This document shows positions 7,540 through 15,526 of a DNA stretch of 21,782 nt, one piece after another. Made by a program: the position numbers and the translations under genes. The notes below the pieces were generated by a model. It did no database searches. It worked only from the letters and a program-made list of their open reading frames with translations, and was not told the origin of the DNA. Every line of letters starts with the position of its first letter. The stretch's first letter is position 1. Source of the stretch: a bacterium (GTDB lineage: Bacteria > Patescibacteriota > Microgenomatia > JAUYPR01); contig JAUYPR010000017.1 of NCBI GenBank assembly GCA_030695785.1, positions 1-21,782 of the forward strand, read 5' to 3'.

Positions 7540-7548
7540 TAAATAGCA
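7540..7548 (-). promoter_or_regulatory. Possible internal promoter before sufU
   Basis: In the 52-bp gap between sufS and sufU the minus strand reads TGC-TATTTA, an extended -10 pattern ending 12 bases before the sufU ATG. No -35 is recognisable. Weak candidate. Confidence 0.3.
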
Positions 7549-7579
7549 TATTTACGAGCGTGTTTTGCGCGTCTAATAT

Positions 7580-8788
7580 TCATTTCTTAAAAACCTCCGC
7601 TGCTCGCTTTATTCCATTGATGAGTCGATCAATATCATCCTCTGAATTGTAGATTCCAAAACTTGCTCGGACGGTTGCGGGAATGCCGAGCCGTTCGTGC
7701 AACGGCATCGCGCAATGATGTCCGGCGCGGACGCAGATTTCCTCTTCAGCGAGAACTTGGGCGACGTCATGGCCGTGTATTCCATGAAGAGAAAACGCGA
7801 TGAGTCCGCCCCGTTTTTTCGCGTCTGTCGGACCATACATGGTGACGAGATCAGACAATCGCAGAAGCGCAATCTTAACGAGTTGTTCTTCATGGCGACG
7901 GATTTCTTCCCGTCCAACCGACTCAATAAACTCCACTGCCGCACCCAAACCAATGACTTGCGCAATTGGCGGCGTGCCTGCTTCAAATTTCGCCGGGGGC
8001 TTTGCAAATGTTGTTTTCTCAATTTGCACTCGTTCGATCATGGATCCGCCAAAGAGAAACGGCGGCATGCTTTCCAAGAGTTCTCTCTTTGCCCACAGTA
8101 CTCCAACCCCGGTCGGCCCGTACATTTTGTGTCCAGAAAACACATACGCATCACACCCTAATTGTTGGACGTCCACGGGCAGATGCGCAACTGCCTGCGC
8201 ACCATCGACAATAATCAGTGTATCTGGATTCATCGATCTTACCTCTCTCACAATATCAGCAATCGGATTGATCGTCCCGAGGACATTGGACACATGCGTG
8301 AGGGCGACAATTTTTGTCTTTTTTTTCACTACCTGCCTCAACTGTTTACTCATGATTGGCGCCGAATCATCCTCGAAATTCATCACTTTGAACGTTGCTC
8401 CGATCTCAAACGCCAGTTGCTGCCAGGGTACGAAGTTTGAATGATGCTCCATGATGGCCGTGACGATCTCATCCCCTTCCGATATATTGATCCTGCCCCA
8501 TGCATAGGCAAGCAGATTTAATCCTTCCGTTGTTCCTTTCGTAAAGATAATTTCATCCGCAGATGATGCATTGATAAAGCGCACGACTCTATTCCGAACC
8601 GACTCGAACGCTTCGGTCGCTTGTTCCGAAATGGAGTAGATCCCCCGGTGGACGTTTGCTGAATACTCCTCGTCGTATCTTTTGACGGCATCACTGACCG
8701 ATTGCGGTTTCAAGCTCGTTGCCGCCGAATCCAGATAGATAAGACTTGGATGATGCCGAAAAATTGGGAATTGATCTTTGACATTCAT
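7580..8788 (-). CDS. sufS: Cysteine desulfurase SufS
   Basis: A 402-residue group II cysteine desulfurase that takes sulfur from cysteine as an enzyme persulfide for Fe-S assembly. PLP-binding Lys221 is in FSGHKMYGPTG, Asp195 in VDGAQAV, and the catalytic Cys359 in RAGHHCAMPLHERL. Full length for the family. The ATG overlaps the sufD stop by 4 bp, and it is followed by sufU, its usual sulfur-accepting partner. Confidence 0.95.
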   Translation of the reverse strand: MNVKDQFPIFRHHPSLIYLDSAATSLKPQSVSDAVKRYDEEYSANVHRGIYSISEQATEAFESVRNRVVRFINASSADEIIFTKGTTEGLNLLAYAWGRINISEGDEIVTAIMEHHSNFVPWQQLAFEIGATFKVMNFEDDSAPIMSKQLRQVVKKKTKIVALTHVSNVLGTINPIADIVREVRSMNPDTLIIVDGAQAVAHLPVDVQQLGCDAYVFSGHKMYGPTGVGVLWAKRELLESMPPFLFGGSMIERVQIEKTTFAKPPAKFEAGTPPIAQVIGLGAAVEFIESVGREEIRRHEEQLVKIALLRLSDLVTMYGPTDAKKRGGLIAFSLHGIHGHDVAQVLAEEEICVRAGHHCAMPLHERLGIPATVRASFGIYNSEDDIDRLINGIKRAAEVFKK

Positions 8789-9426
8789 GACCGTAATTTT
8801 CTTTCGATTTCTGCCCGAATCCGATTCTTCATTTGCTCATCCTTTATGTTCGTCAACGTTGTCTCCATAAACCCCCGCACCAACAGATCTTCCGCTTCCT
8901 CTGCACGCAGACCACGGCTTTGCAAATAAAACATCTGCTCTTTGGAAACCGGAGCTACCGTGACTTCGTGCGAACAGTGTACGTCGTTGGCTTCGATCTC
9001 AAGTGCCGGAATGGCGTTGGCGCGGCAATCTTCGGATAAAAGAAGGGTATGGCTTGCAAGATATGAATCAGTCTGCTGGCCGGTTTTGAGGATTTTAATC
9101 ATGCCGTTGTAGTCAAATTGTGATTGACCGGCCAGCACCGCATCGACCTGCACGCGCGCACGGGTATGTGGAACATCATGGCGCGTGAGGGAGGTCAAAT
9201 AGAGACGTTCATCTTTCGCGCCAATAAACAATCCGTGGATATCTGCCTGGCTTCCTGATCCTCCTAAAATGACCTCAACAGTTTTTTCAATAGATCGTCC
9301 ACCGAGAAGAAACAAAACATACTGCAAACGTGCTCCCTCCCCAAGAAAAAAGAGAGACGCAGCGGCGTCTCTGGTGCTCCGGACTTCTTCGATGATAAGC
9401 TTTGTCTCCCCATCGGCAATCCGCAT
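8785..9426 (-). CDS. sufD: Short SufD-like Fe-S assembly protein
   Basis: A 213-residue protein carrying the C-terminal beta-helix part of SufB/SufD: HTLLLSEDCRANAIPALEIEANDVHCSHEVTVAPVS, then QMFYLQSRGLRAEEAEDLLVRGF. The CSH segment matches the SufD region holding its conserved histidine. Typical SufD is about 420 residues, so the N-terminal half is missing. The ORF is clean, 4 bp after sufB and overlapping sufS by 4 bp, so it looks like a natural short form, not decay. It would pair with SufB on the SufC ATPase in the SufBC2D scaffold. Confidence 0.85.
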   Translation of the reverse strand: MRIADGETKLIIEEVRSTRDAAASLFFLGEGARLQYVLFLLGGRSIEKTVEVILGGSGSQADIHGLFIGAKDERLYLTSLTRHDVPHTRARVQVDAVLAGQSQFDYNGMIKILKTGQQTDSYLASHTLLLSEDCRANAIPALEIEANDVHCSHEVTVAPVSKEQMFYLQSRGLRAEEAEDLLVRGFMETTLTNIKDEQMKNRIRAEIERKLRS

Positions 9427-9430
9427 GGAT

Positions 9431-10822
9431 TTAGCCCACCCCCTCCATTTCCAACTGAATCAGGCGATTCATTTCTACCGCGTACTCCATTGGGAGGTTG
9501 CGCACAATCGGCTCAATAAAACCATTGACAATCATGGCCATGGCCTCTGCTTCTGTCAATCCCCTGCTTTGGAGGTAAAACAATTGCTCCTCGCCGACTT
9601 TGGACACCACCGCTTCATGTCCGATCGTGACATTTTTTTCATCAATCTGAATGGTTGGATATGTATCCGAGCGGGAGTGTTCATCCAAAATCAGCGCGTC
9701 GCACCGCACATGCGATTTTGACCCATACGCGCCATCGCGCACTTTCAAAAGCCCCCGGAACGACGTGCGGCCGCCGCCGTAACTAATGGATTTGGAAATA
9801 ATGGTTGACGACGTATGCGGAGCTAAATGCAGCGCTTTCCCGCCTGCATCCTGGTGCTGCCCTTTGCCGGCAAGCGCGATCGACAAAATATCCCCGCGCG
9901 CTCCCTTCCCGATAAGGTAGCAGCTCGGGTACTTCATCGTCACCTTACTTCCTATATTCGCATCCGTCCAAATGCCGGTGCCGTCTTCGTGCACAGACAT
10001 GCGCTTGGTCACAAGGTTGTACACATTGCTACTCCAGTTTTGAATGGTCGTGTATTGCACGGTCGCACCTTTTTTGACCACAATTTCAACCACGGCCGCG
10101 TGCAGAGAATCAGTCGTATAAATCGGGGCGCTGCATCCTTCCACATAATGGACAGACGATCCTTCTTCTGCAATAATCAGCGTGCGCTCAAACTGTCCCA
10201 TATTCCGTGCGTTGATGCGGAAGTAAGCCTGCAGCGGAATCTTCACATGGACGTTTGCCGGAATGTAGACAAACGAGCCGCCCGACCATACAGCAGAATT
10301 CAACGCCGAGAATTTATTGTCGTGCGGCGGAACAATCCGGCCGAAATATTCCCGGACCAAATCAGGATGGTCGCGTAACCCCGAATCCATATCTTTGAAA
10401 ATGACGCCTTGGTCCTCGAGCTCTTTTTTAAGGTTATGATAAATACTTTCCGAATCGTACTGCGCGCCAACGCCAGCCAGAAACTTCTTTTCTGCTTCAG
10501 GGACACCAATGCGGTCAAAGGTTTTCTTGATTGAATCCGGCACCTCGTCCCACGATCGGACTGTTCGGTCGGTCGGCTTCAGGTAATACGTCATGGCATC
10601 AAAATTGATGCCCGACAAATCTGCACCCCAGTTCGGCATCTGCTTTGCCTCAAAAGTTGACAATGCCTGAAGACGAAACGCGCTCATCCATTTCGGCTCG
10701 TTTTTGAAGGAAGAGATCATCTCCACAACCCTGCGAGATAAGCCCCTTGGCACCTTACGCACATGCCGTTCTTCATCGTGAAAGCCGTATTGGTACGGAT
10801 GTATGACGGTTGGGCTAGGCAT
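9431..10822 (-). CDS. sufB: Fe-S cluster assembly scaffold SufB
   Basis: About 463 residues from the ATG at 10822, the normal SufB length. Recognisable SufB segments are the N-terminal PKWMSAFRLQAL, VWSGGSFVYIP, YVEGCSAPIYTTDSLHAAVVE, SHVRCDALILDEHSRSDTYP and EEQLFYLQSRGLTEAEAMAMIVNGF. SufB is the scaffold of the SufBCD complex on which clusters form. An upstream extension of 41 codons lies wholly inside sufC and was rejected; the chosen ATG overlaps the sufC stop by 8 bp, with AAGGTGG just before. Confidence 0.95.
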   Translation of the reverse strand: MPSPTVIHPYQYGFHDEERHVRKVPRGLSRRVVEMISSFKNEPKWMSAFRLQALSTFEAKQMPNWGADLSGINFDAMTYYLKPTDRTVRSWDEVPDSIKKTFDRIGVPEAEKKFLAGVGAQYDSESIYHNLKKELEDQGVIFKDMDSGLRDHPDLVREYFGRIVPPHDNKFSALNSAVWSGGSFVYIPANVHVKIPLQAYFRINARNMGQFERTLIIAEEGSSVHYVEGCSAPIYTTDSLHAAVVEIVVKKGATVQYTTIQNWSSNVYNLVTKRMSVHEDGTGIWTDANIGSKVTMKYPSCYLIGKGARGDILSIALAGKGQHQDAGGKALHLAPHTSSTIISKSISYGGGRTSFRGLLKVRDGAYGSKSHVRCDALILDEHSRSDTYPTIQIDEKNVTIGHEAVVSKVGEEQLFYLQSRGLTEAEAMAMIVNGFIEPIVRNLPMEYAVEMNRLIQLEMEGVG

Positions 10823-11588
10823 GGGCCACCTTTCGGTACTGTTCGTATCCACCGCGTTCAATCGCTTTGACCAAATCCGATTCCCCTGCATCCACAATTC
10901 TTCCGTCCACCATGACCGACACAACATCAGGCTGGAGGTAATCAAGGAGCCGGGGGTAGTGTGTAATCACCAACGCCCCCGCACCTTCCTCAACCGTTTT
11001 TTTGATCCCGCGGGCCACGATTTTTAACGCATCGATATCCAAGCCCGAGTCGGTTTCATCGCAAAGAACAAAGCGGGGCTTTAACACACGCATTTGCAGC
11101 ACTTCTGCCTTCTTCTTCTCTCCACCCGAGAAGCCGGCGTTCAGATCCCGGCTGGCAAATGTTGCGTCCATCTTGAGTTCCTTCATGGCCATGTCGAGGA
11201 TCCGCCGAAATTCCAGCATTGACAAAGACGCTTGGGTATGCGAAGCATTGTAGGCAGTACGCAAGAAATGCGAAAGCGACACGCCCGCAATTTCCAATGG
11301 ATATTGAAACGCCAAAAAGAGCCCGCGCTTAGCACGTTCCTCTGGGGGAAGATCAAGGAGGTTTGTCCGGCCAATTTTCGCTGATCCTCCTGTCACGGTG
11401 TAGGATGGATGGCCCATCAGCGTGCTGGCAAGTGTACTCTTTCCCGACCCATTCGGCCCCATAATGACGTGGATTTTCCCTGGAGAAATGCGCAAGGATA
11501 CGCCGTGGACAATGGGTTTATTCTCCACCGCAATCTTGATATTCTGGATGACGAGGTCAGTCCTTGCCATAGACGGTCGAGGTTTCAC
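10815..11588 (-). CDS. sufC: Fe-S assembly ATPase SufC
   Basis: An ABC-type ATPase that powers the SufBCD scaffold. Walker A is GPNGSGKSTL, the signature region is NAGFSGGEKKKAEVLQM, and Walker B is FVLCDETDSGLDID. The SufC-specific FSGGEKK and DSGLDID match the family. I place the start at GTG 11588 because AGGAGG (11598-11603) lies 9 bases upstream; the ATG at 11570 (MARTDLVIQ) is the alternative, and the ATG at 11615 has no such support. It follows korB by 30 bp and overlaps sufB by 8 bp. Confidence 0.94.
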   Translation of the reverse strand: MKPRPSMARTDLVIQNIKIAVENKPIVHGVSLRISPGKIHVIMGPNGSGKSTLASTLMGHPSYTVTGGSAKIGRTNLLDLPPEERAKRGLFLAFQYPLEIAGVSLSHFLRTAYNASHTQASLSMLEFRRILDMAMKELKMDATFASRDLNAGFSGGEKKKAEVLQMRVLKPRFVLCDETDSGLDIDALKIVARGIKKTVEEGAGALVITHYPRLLDYLQPDVVSVMVDGRIVDAGESDLVKAIERGGYEQYRKVAHA

Positions 11589-11618
11589 TCTACCACGCCT
11601 CCTGGGATCAGTCAAACG

Positions 11619-12509
11619 TTAGGCGAATGACTTGAGGAAGCTTGAAATGTCGATGTTGGACCGGTCTTGATGTGCAAGCTGGACGTCTTTCACTTGGGGA
11701 AGCTCGTCGGTGTAGAGCGAACGGTCGGCTTTGTAGAAAAGCCCGATCGGGATTTTCTCGCCCCATTCTTGCGCTTTTTGGAATGCCGCGACTTTGTCGC
11801 CCACATTGTACGATGTATCCTCATCGAGCTTGTACGTCCGCTGGAAGTAATACTGGTAGGTATTCAGGTGGTTATACGTCACGCACGGCTGCAGCACATC
11901 AACCACGGCAAACCCGCGATGCTGGTGGGCGCTCGTGAGGATTGAAACGAGGTGCTTGACATCTCCAGCAAACCCCCGGGCTACGTAGGTCGCGCCTGCG
12001 GAAATGGCGATCGCGAGCGGGTTAAAGGGGACTTCGATGACCGGCTCAGGCGAGGATTTTGTTTTGAATCCATGTTCCGCAGTTGGTGCAACCTGCCCAG
12101 TCGTGAGGCCATAGACGCCATTGTCGTGGATGATATAGACCATATCGAGATTCCGGCGGCAGGCATGGAGAAAATGATTCCCCCCTTCCCCATACGCGCC
12201 GCCATCGCCGGCAATAATAAAGATGTTGAGTTTCTGATTCGCGAGTTTGACTCCAGTGGCCAAGGGAACAGCGCGGCCGTGCAGCCCCTGGAAGCCATAC
12301 GACTTCACCCAGTAGGGCATTTTTGAGGAACAGCCAATGTCAGCCACCAACACGACCTCATGTGGCGGAAGCTGCAATTGCGCCAGCGCCATTTTCACTG
12401 CAACCCAAATCCCAAAATCCCCGCAGCCCGGGCACCAGTTGGGTTTTGCTTCAGCAACGTCATATGTTGCTGGAGAAAACGTTGCTTTTTGAACTACCTG
12501 ATCAGGCAT
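11619..12509 (-). CDS. korB: 2-oxoacid:ferredoxin oxidoreductase, beta subunit
   Basis: A 296-residue thiamine-diphosphate subunit from the ATG at 12509, which has GGGAGGA just upstream and overlaps the korA stop by 8 bp. It opens with NWCPGCGDFGIW, then VADIGCSSKMPYW, the ThDP-Mg motif IAGDGGAYGEGGNHF, RRNLDMVYIIHDNGVYGLTTGQ and LQPCVTYN. With KorA it oxidatively decarboxylates a 2-oxoacid (2-oxoglutarate or pyruvate) to the acyl-CoA and reduces ferredoxin. There is no extra ferredoxin domain; the small ferredoxin downstream is a natural acceptor. The exact substrate cannot be read from sequence. A longer ORF starting at 12812 runs antiparallel in frame through korA and was rejected. Confidence 0.93.
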   Translation of the reverse strand: MPDQVVQKATFSPATYDVAEAKPNWCPGCGDFGIWVAVKMALAQLQLPPHEVVLVADIGCSSKMPYWVKSYGFQGLHGRAVPLATGVKLANQKLNIFIIAGDGGAYGEGGNHFLHACRRNLDMVYIIHDNGVYGLTTGQVAPTAEHGFKTKSSPEPVIEVPFNPLAIAISAGATYVARGFAGDVKHLVSILTSAHQHRGFAVVDVLQPCVTYNHLNTYQYYFQRTYKLDEDTSYNVGDKVAAFQKAQEWGEKIPIGLFYKADRSLYTDELPQVKDVQLAHQDRSNIDISSFLKSFA

Positions 12510-14394
12510 CAGATCCTCCCTGGTTCTGTTGTGCTGACTGTCGAGCAGTCGCAGTCCCGCTTTTGACGACGGTTGCTGCGGCTCGGCTCGTATCCACATG
12601 GTCGTGCCAACGTGTGAGCACTGTCCGTTTTGACTCGGCCTTTCCCGCTGCAATATCCGAAAGGTACTCGAAAATCTCCAACGGATAAAATGGCCGGCCG
12701 TCGTATTTGAGCAGCCTGAAGTTTGCCCGATGCTGGGTTTCTTGCGTGATGAGCCCATCCAATTGCCCGCTGTAATTATTCTCGATAACGACCGTCTGTT
12801 TCGCAGTGCCAAACCGCGTATTGACGATATCCGTGGACAGCGGAAGAAGATACATAAGTTGTTGATAATTGACGATTATTCCAGCATCACGGCAGAGTTT
12901 CATCGCCTCCAAAATAGGCCCTTTGGTGGACCCCCAGCCGATGATGGTCATATCAGCATCACCCGGACCAACCACAGGCGGCTCCGCCAATTCTTTTCGC
13001 GCAAGCGCAAGCTTGGCAAACCGTTTTTCCATCATTTTCTTCCGCATGCCTGCTGTTTCGTTATACAACCCGGTTTCGCTGTGCTCATCCGACGTCACCA
13101 TCGACTCTCCCCCAGGGGTTCCGGGAAGAACTCGGGGACTGACACCGGTCTCGGTAAAGGCAAACCGGGCGAATTTTCCTTGCCCCTCCGTAGCCGAGCT
13201 AAGCTCGGCGAAGGGGGGTCGTTCGACTTTGATCGTCGAGGGGTCTGGAAAAGGAATCGTCCAATGGCTTTCGGCGAAAAACTTGTCCGTCAGCACAATC
13301 ACCAACAACTGATACTTTTCAGCCAGATTCAACGCCTGGGCAATGAGCGGAAACACATCCTGCGGGTCACCAGGAGCCAATACAATCCGGGGAAAATCGC
13401 CTTGATGTGCGTGCATGGCAAACCGCAAATCACCCTGTTCTGTAAACGTGGGCATACCGGTTGCCGGCCCTGGTCGCTGGCCGAGGACGACAACAAGCGG
13501 AGTTTCGGTCTCGGCCGCCAATCCCAATCCTTCCACCATTAAAGAAAACCCTCCGCCGGATGTACACGTCATGGCCCGCGCACCAGCATATGACGCGCCA
13601 ATAGCCATGTTGATCCCGGCAATTTCATCTTCCGGCTGTTTGACGACGATCTTATACTCCTGATCGACCAGCGTCATGAGACCTAAAATTGCATTAATGG
13701 GCGTCATTGGGTACGCCGCCAGAAAATTGCACCCGGCACGCAAAGCACCCGCAACGAGCATTTCGTTTCCAGTGACAAGCAGGCGCTGGTCTTCGTGCGG
13801 CGTTTGCAAAGAAAGCTTCCACCCAAAGTCGTCGGGAAAGTGCTGTTTCATATACTCAAATCCCAACTGCAAGGCTTTTTGGTTAATCGCCACTACCTCG
13901 CCTTTTTTCGCAAAAGCCTCTTGGATGAGTTGATTGAAAAGAGCAAGGTCGAGTCCCACGAGCGCAGCTGATGCGCCTAACGCCACTGTGTTTTTCATGA
14001 GATCATCCCCACCTGCCTGTTTGGCAAGCTCAATCATGGGCAAAGGATAAAGCTTCAGGTCGGTGCGGGACAACGGCGGATCTAGCTTCACTTTCTCGCT
14101 CTCGTAGATAATCCCACCATTCGGAGAGACTTCCTGAAAGTGTTGGTCCACCGTCACCCGATCGAGCGCCACGAGAAGGTCGACCCAATGGACTTGGGAC
14201 GTGACTGATTCAGCATCCACGCGGACATGGTAGGAATTATGTCCGCCTCGGATAAGAGATGGGTATTCCGTGTAGTCAAACACCCACAACCCCGCCCGCT
14301 TGCACGCAAGCGCGAATGTTTTTCCTGTTACCATGACTCCGTATCCTGCCTCGCCGCCAACCATCCAAGTCAGTTTGTTGGTAGAAGGTTCCAT
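12502..14394 (-). CDS. korA: 2-oxoacid:ferredoxin oxidoreductase, fused gamma-alpha subunit
   Basis: About 630 residues from the ATG at 14394. The first 190 residues are the gamma domain (WMVGGEAGYGVMVTGK; YPSLIRGGHNSYHVR) and the rest is the alpha chain, with NFLAAYPMTPINAILG, MAIGASYAGARAMTCTSGGGFSLM and GVSPRVLPGTPGG. This gamma-alpha fusion plus a separate beta is the two-subunit KorAB-type arrangement. A strong imperfect hairpin (13184-13218) is encoded in frame in a linker. A long C-terminal tail (after about WHDHVDTS) is rich in Ala, Gln and Ser. The start is chosen at 14394 rather than 14463 because a good promoter ends 7 bases before it and the residues before MEPSTNKLTW do not look like the family. 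Confidence 0.92.
   Translation of the reverse strand: MEPSTNKLTWMVGGEAGYGVMVTGKTFALACKRAGLWVFDYTEYPSLIRGGHNSYHVRVDAESVTSQVHWVDLLVALDRVTVDQHFQEVSPNGGIIYESEKVKLDPPLSRTDLKLYPLPMIELAKQAGGDDLMKNTVALGASAALVGLDLALFNQLIQEAFAKKGEVVAINQKALQLGFEYMKQHFPDDFGWKLSLQTPHEDQRLLVTGNEMLVAGALRAGCNFLAAYPMTPINAILGLMTLVDQEYKIVVKQPEDEIAGINMAIGASYAGARAMTCTSGGGFSLMVEGLGLAAETETPLVVVLGQRPGPATGMPTFTEQGDLRFAMHAHQGDFPRIVLAPGDPQDVFPLIAQALNLAEKYQLLVIVLTDKFFAESHWTIPFPDPSTIKVERPPFAELSSATEGQGKFARFAFTETGVSPRVLPGTPGGESMVTSDEHSETGLYNETAGMRKKMMEKRFAKLALARKELAEPPVVGPGDADMTIIGWGSTKGPILEAMKLCRDAGIIVNYQQLMYLLPLSTDIVNTRFGTAKQTVVIENNYSGQLDGLITQETQHRANFRLLKYDGRPFYPLEIFEYLSDIAAGKAESKRTVLTRWHDHVDTSRAAATVVKSGTATARQSAQQNQGGSDA
13184..13218. 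repeat. In-frame hairpin element inside korA
   Basis: GCCGAGCT (13193-13200), one base, then AGCTCGGC (13202-13209) are perfect inverted arms; outer C-rich and G-rich flanks (CCCTCC and GGGGGG) extend the pairing imperfectly. On the korA strand it encodes about PPFAELSSATEGQ in a variable linker just before FARFAFTETGVSPR. It looks like a small palindromic element tolerated within coding sequence. Confidence 0.65.
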
Positions 14395-14401
14395 TTTCCC
14401 A

Positions 14402-14430
14402 AGCCTATCACATATAATAACGTTATTCAA
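14402..14430 (-). promoter_or_regulatory. Promoter of korAB and the downstream minus-strand run
   Basis: On the minus strand TTGAAT (14430-14425), exactly 17 bp, then TAGGCT (14407-14402) preceded by TGA as an extended -10. Seven bases later is the korA ATG at 14394, so the transcript would start at or beside the start codon. It is the leading promoter of the kor-suf run. Confidence 0.6.
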
Positions 14431-14449
14431 AAGAATAAGAGCCTTATTC
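14413..14449 (+). promoter_or_regulatory. nth promoter region with stacked inverted repeats
   Basis: A perfect TATAAT lies at 14413-14418 on the plus strand; the -35 is poor. It is followed by a 12-bp palindrome AATAACGTTATT (14416-14427), TTATTC/GAATAA arms (14423-14428 and 14433-14438) and GAATAAG/CTTATTC arms (14433-14439 and 14443-14449). The arms share half-sites, as in a multi-site operator, and overlap the korA -35, so one regulator could affect both directions. Confidence 0.5.
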
Positions 14450-15075
14450 AAAATGTCCTCCAATCACTTGATGCCCGCTATCCGCACGCACAGTGCTCAC
14501 TGGATTTTTCCAACCCGCTTGAGCTTTTGGTGGCGACCATTCTGTCCGCACAGTGCACGGACAAGCGCGTGAATCTGGTCACCAAAACGCTTTTCAATAA
14601 GTACAAGACTGCACACGATTACGCCACTGCACCGCTTGCAGAGCTCGAACAGGATGTCCGCTCGACCGGTTTCTACCGGAATAAAGCAAAGGCGATCCAA
14701 GGAGCAGCGAGAATGATTGTCGAAACGTTTGACGGCCGTGTCCCGTCGACCATGGATGAGCTGATTCAACTTCCTGGTGTCGCGCGCAAAACCGCGAATG
14801 TTGTTTTAGGCAATGCCTTTGGCAAAGCAGAGGGAATTGTTGTTGACACCCACGTCAGCCGGATTAGTCAACGGCTCGGACTCACGCAAAAGAAAGATCC
14901 TATCAAGATCGAACAAGACCTGATGCAATTCATCCCGAAAGACCGGTGGACGACATTTGCTCACCAGATGATCCAATTCGGACGGGAAATCTGCAAAGCC
15001 CCAAAGCCAAAATGCCCCGACTGCCCGATTCGAAGTTTTTGTCCGTCAGCAAAGGTATTTTACCCGGATTTGTAA
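14425..15075 (+). CDS. nth: Endonuclease III (start codon uncertain)
   Basis: A DNA glycosylase/AP lyase that removes oxidised pyrimidines in base excision repair. From about 14425 it gives 216 residues, close to the usual 211. The helix-hairpin-helix LPGVARKTANVVLG carries catalytic Lys122, Asp141 is in VVDTHVSR, and the 4Fe-4S loop is C-x6-C-x2-C-x5-C at the C-terminus. No ATG, GTG or TTG is in frame near the family start; the only ones (14227, 14239) would overlap korA antisense by more than 150 bp. ATT at 14425 lies 6 bases after a TATAAT box and fits the family alignment, so I use it provisionally. The stop is 2 bp from the convergent VOC gene stop. Confidence 0.85.
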   Translation: MQKNKSLIQNVLQSLDARYPHAQCSLDFSNPLELLVATILSAQCTDKRVNLVTKTLFNKYKTAHDYATAPLAELEQDVRSTGFYRNKAKAIQGAARMIVETFDGRVPSTMDELIQLPGVARKTANVVLGNAFGKAEGIVVDTHVSRISQRLGLTQKKDPIKIEQDLMQFIPKDRWTTFAHQMIQFGREICKAPKPKCPDCPIRSFCPSAKVFYPDL

Positions 15076-15077
15076 CC

Positions 15078-15482
15078 TCACGCCTCGGCGAACTTGTGGG
15101 CTGCTTTTTCTTCGTGCATACACTGGGAAAGCTCGATCGCGTAGCCGTCGGGGTCCAGCACCACGCACGTCCGGTCACCCCACGGCTGATCTTGTACCTC
15201 TTGAATGACGCGCGCTTTCACGCGGCGGAACAACTCGTGCATCGCATCCACGTCCTCAACCTCTAAAACGATCGTCATGTGGTTCGGGTGCGGCGCAACT
15301 TCATGGTCTTCGTCGTGCTGTTGAAGGGTCAGCAGCACATTCCCACAGTCAAACTGCGCCATTTCATCATCCTTGTGCGTAATCGAAAGACCCAAGAGTT
15401 CATGGTAAAACACGGTCGCACGCCGCAGGTTGCGCGTGGCCAAAAGAACTGTCGCTAATCCCTTGATGGTTTGCCGTCCCAT
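15078..15482 (-). CDS. VOC-family (glyoxalase/bleomycin-resistance fold) protein
   Basis: About 134 residues from the ATG at 15482. It has the vicinal-oxygen-chelate pattern: LATVLLATRNLRRATVFYHELLGL at the start, a central HMTIVLEVEDVDAMHELFRR, and RTCVVLDPDGYAIELSQ near the end, with a candidate metal-site Glu in IEL. VOC proteins range from lyases and dioxygenases to drug-binding proteins, and the substrate cannot be told here. It is divergent from the NYN gene and shares a 51-bp control region with it. The ATG at 15482 is preferred over 15533, which would lie in the neighbour's promoter. Confidence 0.8.
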   Translation of the reverse strand: MGRQTIKGLATVLLATRNLRRATVFYHELLGLSITHKDDEMAQFDCGNVLLTLQQHDEDHEVAPHPNHMTIVLEVEDVDAMHELFRRVKARVIQEVQDQPWGDRTCVVLDPDGYAIELSQCMHEEKAAHKFAEA

Positions 15483-15492
15483 GGGTGAAAGG

Positions 15493-15526
15493 ATTGTATC
15501 ATACTCCTCACCTTTCCTGATACAAT
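15493..15526. promoter_or_regulatory. Divergent leaderless promoter pair (VOC and NYN genes)
   Basis: ATTGTATCA (15493-15501) and TGATACAAT (15518-15526) are perfect 9-bp inverted repeats 16 bp apart. Each arm is, in its own direction, an extended -10 (TG-A-TACAAT). The plus-strand box ends 7 bases before the NYN ATG (15534) and the minus-strand box ends 10 bases before the VOC ATG (15482). Neither gene has a Shine-Dalgarno site at normal spacing. The symmetry could also serve as an operator. Confidence 0.6.

Noticed and set aside
10823..10945. A 41-codon N-terminal extension of SufB
   Set aside because: It lies within sufC and does not resemble SufB; the ATG at 10822 gives the usual length and spacing.
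12510..12812. A long N-terminal extension of korB from 12812
   Set aside because: The added 101 residues lie inside korA in another frame and resemble nothing; GGGAGGA before 12509 marks the true start.
12730..13542. A 270-codon plus-strand frame opposite korA
   Set aside because: Antisense shadow; basic, low-order composition and no family pattern, while korA on the other strand is clearly real.
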